Below, one piece after another: positions 31,201 through 43,200 of a DNA stretch of 60,000 nucleotides. Location: positions 50,205,346 to 50,265,345 of the forward strand of contig NC_087064.1 of assembly GCF_963678635.1 (NCBI RefSeq), written 5' to 3'. Made by a program: the position numbers and the translations under genes. Under the pieces are notes generated by a model. It did no database searches. It was not told the DNA's origin and saw only the letters and a program-made list of their open reading frames with translations. This DNA is from Symsagittifera roscoffensis. Its lineage: Eukaryota > Xenacoelomorpha > Acoela > Convolutidae. The stretch's first letter is position 1. Each line of letters starts with the position of its first letter.

Positions 31201-34200
31201 GGTTTCGCTATAACCCCACAGGTAAAACGAAGTATCCAGTGTTCCCATAGCATCGGTGCCTCCGCGCACTTACTCGGCCAAAACGCCGTAATTCCGAGTG
31301 GGTTTTTCCCCAGCCCCGCGCCTTATCCTGCGCCACGAGGAAGAGGCTCACTCGATATTTTTATTCTGAATTAATAGTCTCCAACTTAATATCAGATCAT
31401 AGCGGCTTCAACTGTTTTAGCTTATACACACTTTGAATATCAGCTGGAAGGTACTTAATTAATTCAATCCAGAATCGCAGACAGCACCGGTGACGCCAAT
31501 AAACAAACTCAAAAAACATTACAACTAAACTCAAACTATCCATCCTATCAAATTTATAGATACGATAGCTCTATAGTACACTTGTGCGGAGGTCAAATTT
31601 GCATCTTATTCAAGCTTTTTTAGCCATTTGATTCAAAAATTGAAACTATTTTAAAACAATCTTGTCGAGAAACCTGGTTAATATAGCAGAGCCACAAATA
31701 CTATACAGTCATACAGAGACTATTGCAAGTTAATCAAACTTTTGTGCGGGGATTAAGTGAGTATGAATTAAGAACGCTTCTAGCCGTGATATTCAAATTG
31801 ATGTAAGCTTTCTTCTTTTGTCGGTAAAGGTGGTCCAAAATTTTTGTTCAGACTTTCGTAACAAATTTACGGAAAATACGTGCTCGGGTTAAGTTTTTGT
31901 TCCTTCAGACAAAATTCAAATTTTCAAGTAGCCATTTTTTACGGACTTTTTTTGTATCATTCAAACAATATGGTTGTCCTGAGCTTCAATTTGAAAAATT
32001 ATTTCACCTTTGATCATTTTTCGTAAATTTGTGGGGGTTCAATTGTGCCATTTTGGCCAATTTGGGAAAATTACCGCGCGATATATTCTGCGATATTAAC
32101 CTGTAAATGTAGCCTCAACCCTAGCCCTAAACCTAATCCGTCCTAAAAATTGCTCCAAATTGATTGAAAGAAGCTTATTTGCCGTAATTGATTTGTTACA
32201 AAGAACGAAATCAATTCTTTTGTACTTTATATGGCGTGTGAGGGGCTGTTTTCACAAAAAACCTCTGTTTTTTTTAAAATAGTTTTAATTCATTAATTTC
32301 AGTTTTCCCTTGATATTACTGCTCCATAGACCTTGAAAGGCAGTCGGAACATTCAGGGCTTCTCCATGGTTTGAGCAGTCTTTTTACGATTCATAATCAA
32401 ACTTATCAAAGCAGGACAATAAATTCTTATTGTTACATTACTAATTTATCCCCATACAATTTTTTATGAAGCTTCTAAGACACCAAAAAAAATCAACCAC
32501 ACCAAATTCATTCCCTATCTTTTGATCAAAAACTGTCAGAATAGAAATTTTAGTCATCATTTGTTTTTTGCCAATAAATTCTTAATAAATCTGCAGTCAA
32601 TCCCATTCAATTGGACTTTCCCAATTTATCCCTACACAATTTTTTATGAAGCTTCTAAGACCACCCAAAAAATTCAACCACACCAGACTTCATTCCCTAC
32701 ATTTTGATCAAAATATGTCAAAACAGAAATTTTAGTCATCATTTGTTTTTTTGCGAAGAAATTATTAATACATCTGCAGTCAATCCCATTCAATTGGACT
32801 TTCCCAATTTATCCCCATACAATTTTCTATAAGTTTTCCAAGATCACCCAAAAAAATTAACCACACCAGACCTCATTCCCCATCTTTGGTCAAAAACTGT
32901 CAAAACAGAAATTTTAGTCATCATTTGTTTTTTGCCAATTTATTTGATTCAACAATCACTGTAACACGTGCATTATTGTGTTAACAGGGCCAAACACGTA
33001 CATTGCTGATTTCAATTATTCAGAGTCGATGATTAAAACTTGAAAATTAAAACGCGTTTAAATATTGAGGACAAAACTTGCTCAGAGTTTCAGCTTTCAA
33101 AACGTTCAGAACTAAAGTGGTGCTTGTTTTTGCAATGACATGGTGTGTTGTGGAAGAAGATTTAAGAAATTAATTTTCCACTCCACGTTTCAGTAGTTTT
33201 TTATTGTTTTGGATTATCAACAGCGGTGTTTTATGTGTCAATTTAAAAAAACTGTCAAAATTATTTCGGAAAAATTTAGGATCAAACATTGTTTTTATTG
33301 TTTTCTAACGCGCTCTTGCAATGATTTCTTTTGTTAAATCATCCTTTGCTATTTGCAGAGTATTCAAATAGTATTTTAACTAAGTTGAGTTTCATAAATC
33401 GCGGTCAAAGTCTCCACCATTGCTATCTTACCGGGGGTGATTTGACTGTCTCTTCATCCGGATGATTATCACTGATGTCACCACAATGTACAAAGCGAGT
33501 ATCGCAGCCGTAGCGATGAACAGAAGCTTGAACGGGTCAAGATTCGATCCGGCGTCCTTTGTGGCTGCATCTCCTACAACTACTTGAGATTGGTCTATAA
33601 AATGATTTAAAAAATAGTATTCGCGTTAAAAAATCGCGTTTTTTCGATGCGCACTCCCCCTCAAATTTAGTATGATTAGGCGCCAAAGGCGCCTTTGAAA
33701 AACTTTACGGTACCTCATGGAAAATAGATATCTCAAAATAGTACAAAGGGGGTCAAATCCCTGAGGGAAAAACATCCGCTCCCCCCCCCCTAAATCCGCT
33801 ACTGTTTTTACCTGTTCTTAAATTGTGCGTATACTTGAACGGCAATTTATCGTTGTACAGGTAGATTTCCATCTCCATCAAATAATCTCGAGATGGTATC
33901 AAGTTATTCACCCAAAAAGCACAAGTAGCTTCAGCATTTGGACACTTTGATGCCCAAAATATCCCAGTGTCAAACAAACTGTAGCGTATGCCACCTGGGT
34001 CTTGCATGGCGATCTAAATTGTAGGAAAATTATTATATGAGCTAATTTTTTGTGTGAATTAATATCTATAGAATCAGAGAAACAAATTTTATTCCGAATT
34101 GAAAACTGGTCAAGAAAACGAAGTTGGCTCTCTTCTCCCTTCGGCTAGTAAAGACAGTACAGTATTGAGATGTACTTTAATTGCCATATTTTAATTATAA

Positions 34201-37200
34201 TTCTTGGAGTGATCAGTTTTGTCATAAAATGCAAGATAAAATTAAGAAATATTGTTCATACATGATCATTATTAGCTAATTCTTTCGCATATTTCGATAT
34301 TTTACTTGATATCAAAATTGTTTATAAAGTTTCGAATCAAGAAGAAACTCGGAGTAAGGGCGGATGAACTAACCGTATACTTGAAATGGAATTCGGATCG
34401 CTTCGGAAGTTTGTCGTCTTTCAGTTTCAACTCACAAGATGTCTCCTCGCAACGTGACTGAAGTTCAATGTCAAATCCTTTCTCTGCGAATAAACAGTTT
34501 AATTAATAGCTAGTTAAAAATCGTACCAGAATAGTCTTTTCTATGACTTTTATGCACTTCAAGTACTTGCAAATATGCATGCACACAGGGGCGTATCTAA
34601 GTTTTTCTCGGGGTGTCCGGTTTTCCAAAAATGTTCGAAATCTTGCGATATCTTTTTTGAGGTCGACTAAATTGATTTTCCGAGCTCTCCTAAATCACTA
34701 AAAAGACCCTGTTTTGACCAAAGTCTATTGGTCTGTTTGTTAGAATATCAATCAACCTTTGAAATGCTAAAAACCTTTTTTCATCCTCTCCCTCCCTCCG
34801 CCTTAAAATTGTAAGGCTACCATTTTCTGAAAATTTTTACATGCTCTTATGGCTAAATGAGTAAAAGAGCCAATTTAAATTGAGTCGCGTGAAAGAACCG
34901 TTTCAGTTTAGTAGTTTTTTTTACCATTATCAAGGTGATAGTCGAACTCCACGGCTTCGGAAATTTCGGTCGATGCGCTTGTATAAAATTCAATCGTAGC
35001 AAGTGAGCCATGATTGTGATTGGAATTAAAGTTGAAACATGCAATCCCAGACTCTTGCTAAAACAATAATATCAAAAATGTGGATTGAGTTATTTGACGA
35101 GGTAGGGCGACAATTCGTAACAGGCGACAATTCGTAACAAGCTAAAATTCGTTACAAGCGAAAATTCGTAACAAGGCATTGGCAAGGAGAATACGCTTGC
35201 TCCGCTGCGCGTTCATCCGGCACGAGAGGAATATTGCGCGTGAATCAGTGTTCCCTGCTGAACCTACTGTTACGAATTGTCGCTTTTTATGAACTGTCGC
35301 TTGTTACGAATTGCCGCTTGTTACGAATGATCGCCTGTTACGAATTGTCGTCTCACGATTTGACGAATTGTCCTGTGAGTTACAAAGGCTGCATATAGGA
35401 TATAATCAGTTGATTAAAAGTTTCTACGCCTCGCCAAATCAAATTTTTTTAAGGTTTAGACAACAAATTGCGAAAAATGTACACCAGCCATAATTTGCAA
35501 TTTTGCATTTAAATTCCGCATTTGCAAGATAAAACTTTTAGCTCTAGCTTTCAATTGTTCACACGCACGTGCTAGCTTAATTTTTTAAATTATGTCAGTT
35601 TTTTTGTGGGCCACGACCGAAACTTTCTAACAGTTCATTCTCATTATCTTTCATTATTTTATTCTTATTTAGTGCGAATAATTCAATCTAGTTCGCTGAC
35701 AACAATTTAGTCCAGGCTAATTCAGTCTCAACCACTACCAATAATCAAATCTCATTTACTGACAACAGTCGATTCAATCCAGCTAGATTCCACCACCTAA
35801 ACATCATATACTTTAACAATTAAAGCCAACTGATATAAGCTACGTCATGGTTTGTTCATTCAAAATTTTCAGTTCATTTTGGCCTTTTAGACAATTTGCT
35901 GAGTCCACTTACGTTTGCATTTTGTTGAGATGTTGTTTTATTACTTTCTTTTCTTAATGAATCTTGCATTACGAGGCCAAACTGTGCTCTATATGGAGGC
36001 ACAATTTGCTGTCTGTAGGTCAGTGGAATGCAGAGGCAACACGACTTTAATCATGTTTCAAAAAATAAATGGATTCCACTTGCAAAATGTTCGTGGATGT
36101 CGCGTAAGAATACCTGCTACGTAATTTTTGTCGACACATTTGTTTTTTTTTGCGAACTCCACAAGCAGCACATATAGCTTGTTTTCTGTTCGGCAACTGT
36201 AAGAAGATTGCAAAATTGCGAACTCGCAATCCTCTTGCCAATTTTGCAAATTTCAGCTAAATTTTCCGAATCCCCTTATTTTTTGAGGAATATTCATAAA
36301 GTTGCCGAACAGAAAACAAGCTATATTTGCTGCTTGCGGAAATCGCAAAAAAAAAACAAATGTGTCGACAAAACTTACGTAGCAGGTATTCTTACGCGAC
36401 ATCTACGAACATTTTGCAAGTGGAATCCACTTATTTTTTGAAACATGATTAAAGTCGTGTTGCCTCTGCATTCCACTGACCTACAGACAGCGAATTGTGC
36501 GTCCGTCTAGATCACAGTTTGGCCTCGTAATGCGAGATTCATTAAGAAAAGAAAGTAATTAAACAAAGTCTCAGCATCGGGAAAAGTCGTTGAAGAAGTA
36601 AAATGTTTCAGACTCTTGATAAATCGAATACTACAAGCATGTTACATCGTTCAAGGTAACAATGTTTCCATCAAAAATGCCAATCTTATCCAAAGGAATA
36701 TATAGACAAAACTGCCTTAAGTGCAAAAAGATATGATTGGAGAACTGAAGCAGAAGAGGCGAAAGCCGAGAAAAGTCAATCAAGTTTGATCAAAATTGAG
36801 GAAAGGCAACAGATTTTTTCACAGCCAAACACAGTTGAGGACATTGAAAGAGGACATCAGTGAACGCAACCCGTACTGACAAAATCGGATTGGGATTGAT
36901 TTTAGAATGAAAAAATAACTTTGGTTGAATTTAGATCGATTTTAGTATGAAAAAAGTACGAAGACAAAATAAAAAAGATGAAGATTGATTTGGATTGATT
37001 TATAATCTATTTAAATTGATCTTAAATCCCAGCTAAAAAATTGATTCAATCAATTTTAAATCAATTTAAATGCATTTTTCCAGTCTGAATTTAATTTTAT
37101 TTTTTAAGGAATCAAAATGGATTTAAGTCAATTTAAATGATTTTTTTTATTCGAGTTTTATTAGTTTCGAATTTTTATTGCATTTGTTCATTGCCTATCA

Positions 37201-40200
37201 GTTTTCATTTTACAGCCATAGCGTTTTGTAGCATAAAAAAAACAAATAAAAAGACCGAAATGTCGATAAAACTCTATGCTTTTCTTGCATATTTTGGGTT
37301 CAAAAACTGATCTATATCAACACTTTTCTTGATTGGTTTTATAAGTTTTGACCAAAATCTGGTTTATCTTCATATTTTTCTATGATGTAATTGCATATTA
37401 ATGAGATCAAATTTTAATTTATTCTGACCTTTTTCTTGCTTGTTACATAGGAGTTTGCAAAATCTGATTTACAATAATTTTCTGTTATTTTGAGTCGGAA
37501 AATCCAACCAAATCGATTTAAATCGATTTTTTAGACACTTATATCGATTTAAAATTTTCAAAACGATCAATTCAAATCGATTTAAAATCCATTTAAGTTC
37601 GTAAAATTGAAAATCGACTTAAACTCAATTTAAATCGAACCATTTTTGTCAGTGCGGGATTGCTCAATACCTATACACACCGCATCACCTAGGGTCGCAC
37701 AGATGCGCTCTTATTTTACAGTAGAAGTAATTTGTGTGTTATATATAGATAGTGCTAGTTGCTTCAACTAAATTTCATGCAAACCATTCATAAGTGTTAC
37801 GTTTTGAAGCTCGTTAGGACCACTCGACCTCTTAAAAGTCACGATTCGTTGCGTGTTTCAAATTGTCGCCCATTAGAACTGTCGCTTCTCGCTCTGAGAC
37901 AACACCGCTTACATACAAATGTGATTGTAAGAATTGCAAAACAATTTTCAAATCGGTTTGCTGAAAACATTTCGCTTTTTTTCAATTTAACAAGTTTTTC
38001 TATTGGTCCTGGAAAACTCGCGACCATGTTCAGATATGCTGAAGAATCTAATGCTAAAAGTTAACACCATGTTCAGATATGATAAAAAAAAGTCCTTTCG
38101 TATCACGAGAGAAATGGCATATATCTAAAACAAAATGATTGAGTATATCTGAAACATTTATTAAACAGTTTAACCTGGGGCTCTACGTCGGATTCCCGAA
38201 CTTGAAGCTTAATTGCTGCAACTACTCTGTTATAGTTGGTCAAGCTCTTGTCGAAGTTCCACATGACACACATCAGACTGGCATTTTGGAAAAACACTTC
38301 TGGCTTAGATGTATCACTGTGCAACCCTGAAATAGTTTCTTTATAATACCAATTCGAAGAAATTAAACTGATAATTATTTCTTATAATGATGTTTATTCT
38401 GCAAACTTAGTAAACAGACATTTGCAAATAATCAATGAACGCAAGAATATCTATCGAACTTTAAATCTTTTAAACAATGTTCCAATTTGAGAAAACTGAA
38501 TTAGTATTTAATGTTTTATTCGCTGGAATAGCTTTAAGAAAAAACAAATTCCACTGTCGAAACTCTAAGTTGTTCGCATTTTTTGCTTCATTTTGCTTTC
38601 AAAAAAAAGAAAAGGTAACTTTCTTTCCTTTTAGCGAACAAGTTTGAATTGAACATATAGAGAGTTGCAAAAAGTTCGGACAGACAGAAATAATTAAAAA
38701 GAGCAATCTGCCAATTTTGAGCAATTTTTGCATGCAAATTTGAATTTTTAGGTGACATTGAGACAAACTTTCAGTCTGAAAAATTAGCTTTTGCATGCAA
38801 AAATTGTCTGAAAAAGGTCATTTGCTCTTTTTAATTAATTCTGTCAGTCCGAACTTTTTGCTACTAATTATAACAATAATCAAAAGTCACACCAAAAAAG
38901 GCTAACGTAAGAGGTAAACATAATTTGAGAGTTTTTCGCGACAAAAAAATACTTAAAAAAACTGAATATTAGTTTCTTCAGTTTTTTACTATTAAAAATT
39001 TGGACACCTAATAAAAAAAAACAAATGAAATTTAAATTATTTTCCACTTATCTCACCCCTCTCTCTAATCCCCCACGGCCTTTTGTTTTTTTAAATTGCT
39101 AACTGCTGATTGCTTATTGCAATCAATTAAATTGCTGATTGCTTAATGCTATAATCTATATAATGCTATAATATATACTAAAAAGACGCTGTTTTGGCAA
39201 AAATTTCTGCGTCGCCAGCAATTTAAAAAAAAAACAGGTTAAAAAAGCCGTTTTTTGTCAATTTTTGGAGAATTTTGACAAAAAAAAAATACTTTTTTTT
39301 TTGGAGCGCGCTCCCCCTCGAAATTGGTATATTGACTTTTCTTTCCTCCCTTTGGTACTTTTTACAAAATCCACGTTTAGGTCAATTGACCATAAAGTTT
39401 TTCTGAAGGCGCCTACGCCGCCAATATATAACAATTTTGAGGGGGAGCGTGCGCCACAAAAAAGGATTTTTTTTGTCAAAATTTTCAAAGAAATGCCCAA
39501 AAACGGCCAAAACAGCGTCTTTTTAGTGTTTTAGAAGAGTTCGGCAAATCAATTTGGTCGACCTAAAAAAAAACGTCAAAATTTTCAAATTTTTTTTGAA
39601 AAGCCGCCCCCCTGCCCCGTCGAGAAAATCCTAGATCCGACTCTGTGCGTTAGCATCGAATGGATATCTCATAATAGTACAAGAGAGACCCAAATCTGCC
39701 CCTGTACATCTATCTATATCTATATCTATATTTATATATATATTTTTATTTATATTTATATTTATATTTATATATATAAAGTATATATTTTTATCAATAC
39801 ACATACAGATATACATACAGCATTAAGCAATCAGCAATTTAATTGATTGCAACAATAAGCAATGAGCAATTAGCAATTCCGTGGGGGATTAGAGATCACC
39901 TGAGACATCCACGCCGCACCTGAACCAAATCCCTTCAACCAGAAACACTGCACCAACTCCCCCCCCCCCCCCCCCCCACCGAAACCACCGGCGAGGGGTT
40001 TGTTGTAACTAGGTAAATAGGCAAACGTTAGTGGGGGGGGGGGGGTGGGGGGGGGGGGGGAAGGGAAGGGAAAAGGGATTAGTCCAGCTCCAACTTTACC
40101 CTCCCCCAGACCTCCCCCCCCCCCCCCCCCCAAAGTTTCTAATAATTTAACAAAATTGTTGAAAAGAAAAAAATTGAGTTTTTGGGTTACATAAAAAAGT

Positions 40201-43200
40201 AACAAAAATATCAAAAGTTAGGCAGAAAAAAAAACTTCATTAAGCAACAAGTAACCAATGTAACCAACTTTAATTTAAAACCTAGAAAAAACTTTGAAAT
40301 TCTCACTAAAGTGGAAAACAATCGATTATAATTTCGTTTAATTGTCAGTGTCCACAAAAGTGGGAAAACAATCAATTATCATGGATCAAAAAAATTTTTT
40401 GTTGCCTCGAAAATTAGTAATATTATATTATAACCCATTTTCGAAAGATTATAATCAATTTGTTTTCACTTTAGTGGATATTGACACGGAAAGCCAATTA
40501 TAATCGATTTTTGTTCTTGGAACTCCAATGCGGGTAACTTTGAAGGGGATGCGCGCGCCGAAAAACGCAAATTTTTGGTCACAATTTTCCAAACGCGTTT
40601 TTTCAAAGTTTTGCCTGCGGCGCACAAAAGTTGGCCCAAACAAGTTTCGGTACAATTTTTAATCAATTTCAAAAGCACGTCAACAGCAATTTTTGTCAAC
40701 CGGTGTCTATACAACTACCTACTAACAAGACAAAAATGCGTATTCAAAAATATCATTGAACCAATATGAACCACTATATGAGATTTTTTATTAAAATTTC
40801 ATTGATTTTTGGGGTCTATTTTTAAACACCTCCTATTATATACCCTTACCCAAATTTCAGACAACTGGATCAATGGGTAAGTTTTTTCCGCTGGGAAATC
40901 TAAAAATTAAAATCCTTTTTCGAAACTAGAAATTGATCAATAGTTTCTGCACCCTTTCTGCTTTCGTATTTGGAGAGAACAATTTGCTTACATTTTTGCA
41001 AAAGAATTGAAATGAACTCCTAAAGATCCTTTATACATAGCGCATTCATTAGTGCATTAATATTTAAGCGAAAACCAATTTCGCTCTTCTGCGCTTTAAC
41101 TGGGTTATTTGGTCCAGGAACGGGGTTTTCAGTTCTGAAAGCTTTCATCCGGCTTGATCTGGTACTAGGGATTTTTTCTGGAGCTTTGATTCACCAGCGT
41201 AATTTTTAAGCCAATGATTTCCAATCATCATGTTTTGAAACTATACAACTGGAACATAATGTTTGGTGAAGTCCCATTTTTTCACTCTGTTGTATCCCGA
41301 TACGTTTTTTTTTCTGACAGCAGATTCAAAAAATGGGTAACTCACTTGTGATTACATTGGCTTCTTTAGACTGAAAACTTTTCTCTCCATTTTCAGTCAC
41401 ACTCCACACATTAATTTGATACTCCGTACCAAACTTTAAAAAGTTCAACACCGAACTCGACCCTTTTCCTACAGTTACAGGAAAGCCAGCGTTTCCGCTC
41501 TGCAGAAATTGTTCACTATCAGACAGAACTTCTGGTGATTTCATTAATGCAGTGATCTCGTAGTGACTGAAGAAGCCTTCAAGAGGGGGTTGAGGTGTAA
41601 ATTCGAATGACCTGCCGTCGCTTCCTGGGGTTTCAGTCACTATAACCTCACTTGGCGGCAGGGGTGCTGAAAACAGTTTTGCAGCTATTCACATCCGGTT
41701 TAATTTTTTTAAAATGCTTCTTAAAGATCAATTATCACTTAGAGCTGGATCTGGCGAATGAAAAAGTCAACTTAATCATCATGCAGATTTAAAAGACAAT
41801 TAAATTTGTCACGACTTTTCGTTTCTGGTTACACTCATAGCTTGAAACCAACCGGTGGTTTGAGTCAGTTGTCCTTCAGTGGACTTCGCCGCTCCTGCTT
41901 CATCCGCGACTGTCCATATTTGGAAAGTGTACTCATGGCCAGGCTCCAAATCGGAAGCTACAAACCTCAGATAGCTTCCGCTAAAGAAACAAACAAAACT
42001 ATCCATATACGTGATCACAAAATATTGTTTTTAGACGCAACACTGGAAAAGTTGACAGTCCTCTCATAAAAGACTCTGCAGTTATAAAATTATCAGAGTT
42101 TTTTTGCCATATTTTGGCAATGAGAGCACCGAATGAGATGACCAATAATTAAGCTTACATTGTTTTTTCGATCAAATTTCCTGATGAATCGACATAGGAT
42201 AACACGAATGCCCTGAAGAAACCGACGGTTGGTGGACGCCAGGATAATTTGATGGTATTACTGTCATAGAAGTAGACCACGAAGTCCACAACAGCGTTGG
42301 GAACTGAAAGAAAGAAATACACTGGACAAAAAATGATAGACGAACTGATTACTTTTGAAAAATTTTCTTAGGCACTACAGAATAATATAATTAAGTAGCA
42401 AAATTAATTATTAAAAAAAAAGAGAAAATCTTGGATTTTCCTAGATCGGTTGCAGAAAAGAACAAGGATAGTTGGTTGCAGTGCAAGTAGTGCAGAACCC
42501 TCCACCCATTACTTTTTTTGCAAATATAAAAAATAGTTTGATAGTGACCATTTGGTACTATTTTAGCTTATCAATTTTCGGCCGGCTGATTCTTAAATTT
42601 TTTTACAGGCAACTTGGGCGTCAAAATATACAAAACAAGACATTTTTTTTCAAACTGTTTTTGAAATCCGAATCGTGGATAAAACGGCTCTAACTGGTTA
42701 CCACATCAAAGAATTGAATAAATTGTAAGCTGGTATGAATGGAACCTTGGTAATGGGTAATTTCTGTCGGATGTGCCTCGGACGCTCCTGTACTTCCATA
42801 TACGGTGAATTGATACTCGGCCCCTGGTTTCAGACTCTCAACGTGGAAAGCGAGCTGTTCAAAGGAGAAGTCACTCAGATCGACGCAACTGTCACTTTCG
42901 CACGACAGATCGGACCTGTTTGTCTCCTTCAACTCCAGTGATATAACAAGAGTTATGTTGTTCTTATCTGTAATCGAAACTAGTTTTACAGTCAGTTACA
43001 ATATTGGAATATTTCCCTCTTCCCGCCTCAAATCTCAGAAGAATATCGTTTTTTTTATTTAAAAAGTTAAATTTCGTCTTAAGATTTTGCTATTGATCAT
43101 TTGCCCTCAACTGCCAAACTTCGCAGCAAGTGTCAATACAATTTAATCATGTGAGTTTGTAAGAATCGAGTGTGGAAGGGGTGAGCAGCGGTACTGAGAA

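Larger units (their letters stand above)
27209..31567 (-). mobile_element. Degenerate Ty3/gypsy element B with both LTRs
   Basis: About 4.4 kb, bounded by direct repeats of ~220 bp (27209-27430 and 31348-31567). On the minus strand: gag piece 31050-31253, RT 30033-30458, RNase H 29421-29774 and its ADYLTRHPVG end at 29122-29358, an integrase remnant with an internal deletion (28666-28845), and a basic C-terminal part (27926-28561). The two LTRs differ by many substitutions, so the insertion is old. Same family as element A. Confidence 0.85.
39063..39895. mobile_element. Inverted-repeat element with TTGCTGATTGCTTA subrepeats
   Basis: The left arm 39063-39155 (CTCTAATCCCCCACGG, then AATTGCTGATTGCTTAATGC) is the inverse of 39812-39895. 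Inside is a second complete inverted-repeat element (39178-39528) and an AT microsatellite. Confidence 0.8.

Noticed and set aside
33428-33430. TAA as the true end of the receptor
   Set aside because: Not excluded, but it overlaps a strong donor and the spliced phase matches the tail exons, so it was not used for the main model.
39870-40214. Gly/Pro-rich minus-strand ORF
   Set aside because: It is translation of poly-G and poly-C runs; low complexity, no supporting context.
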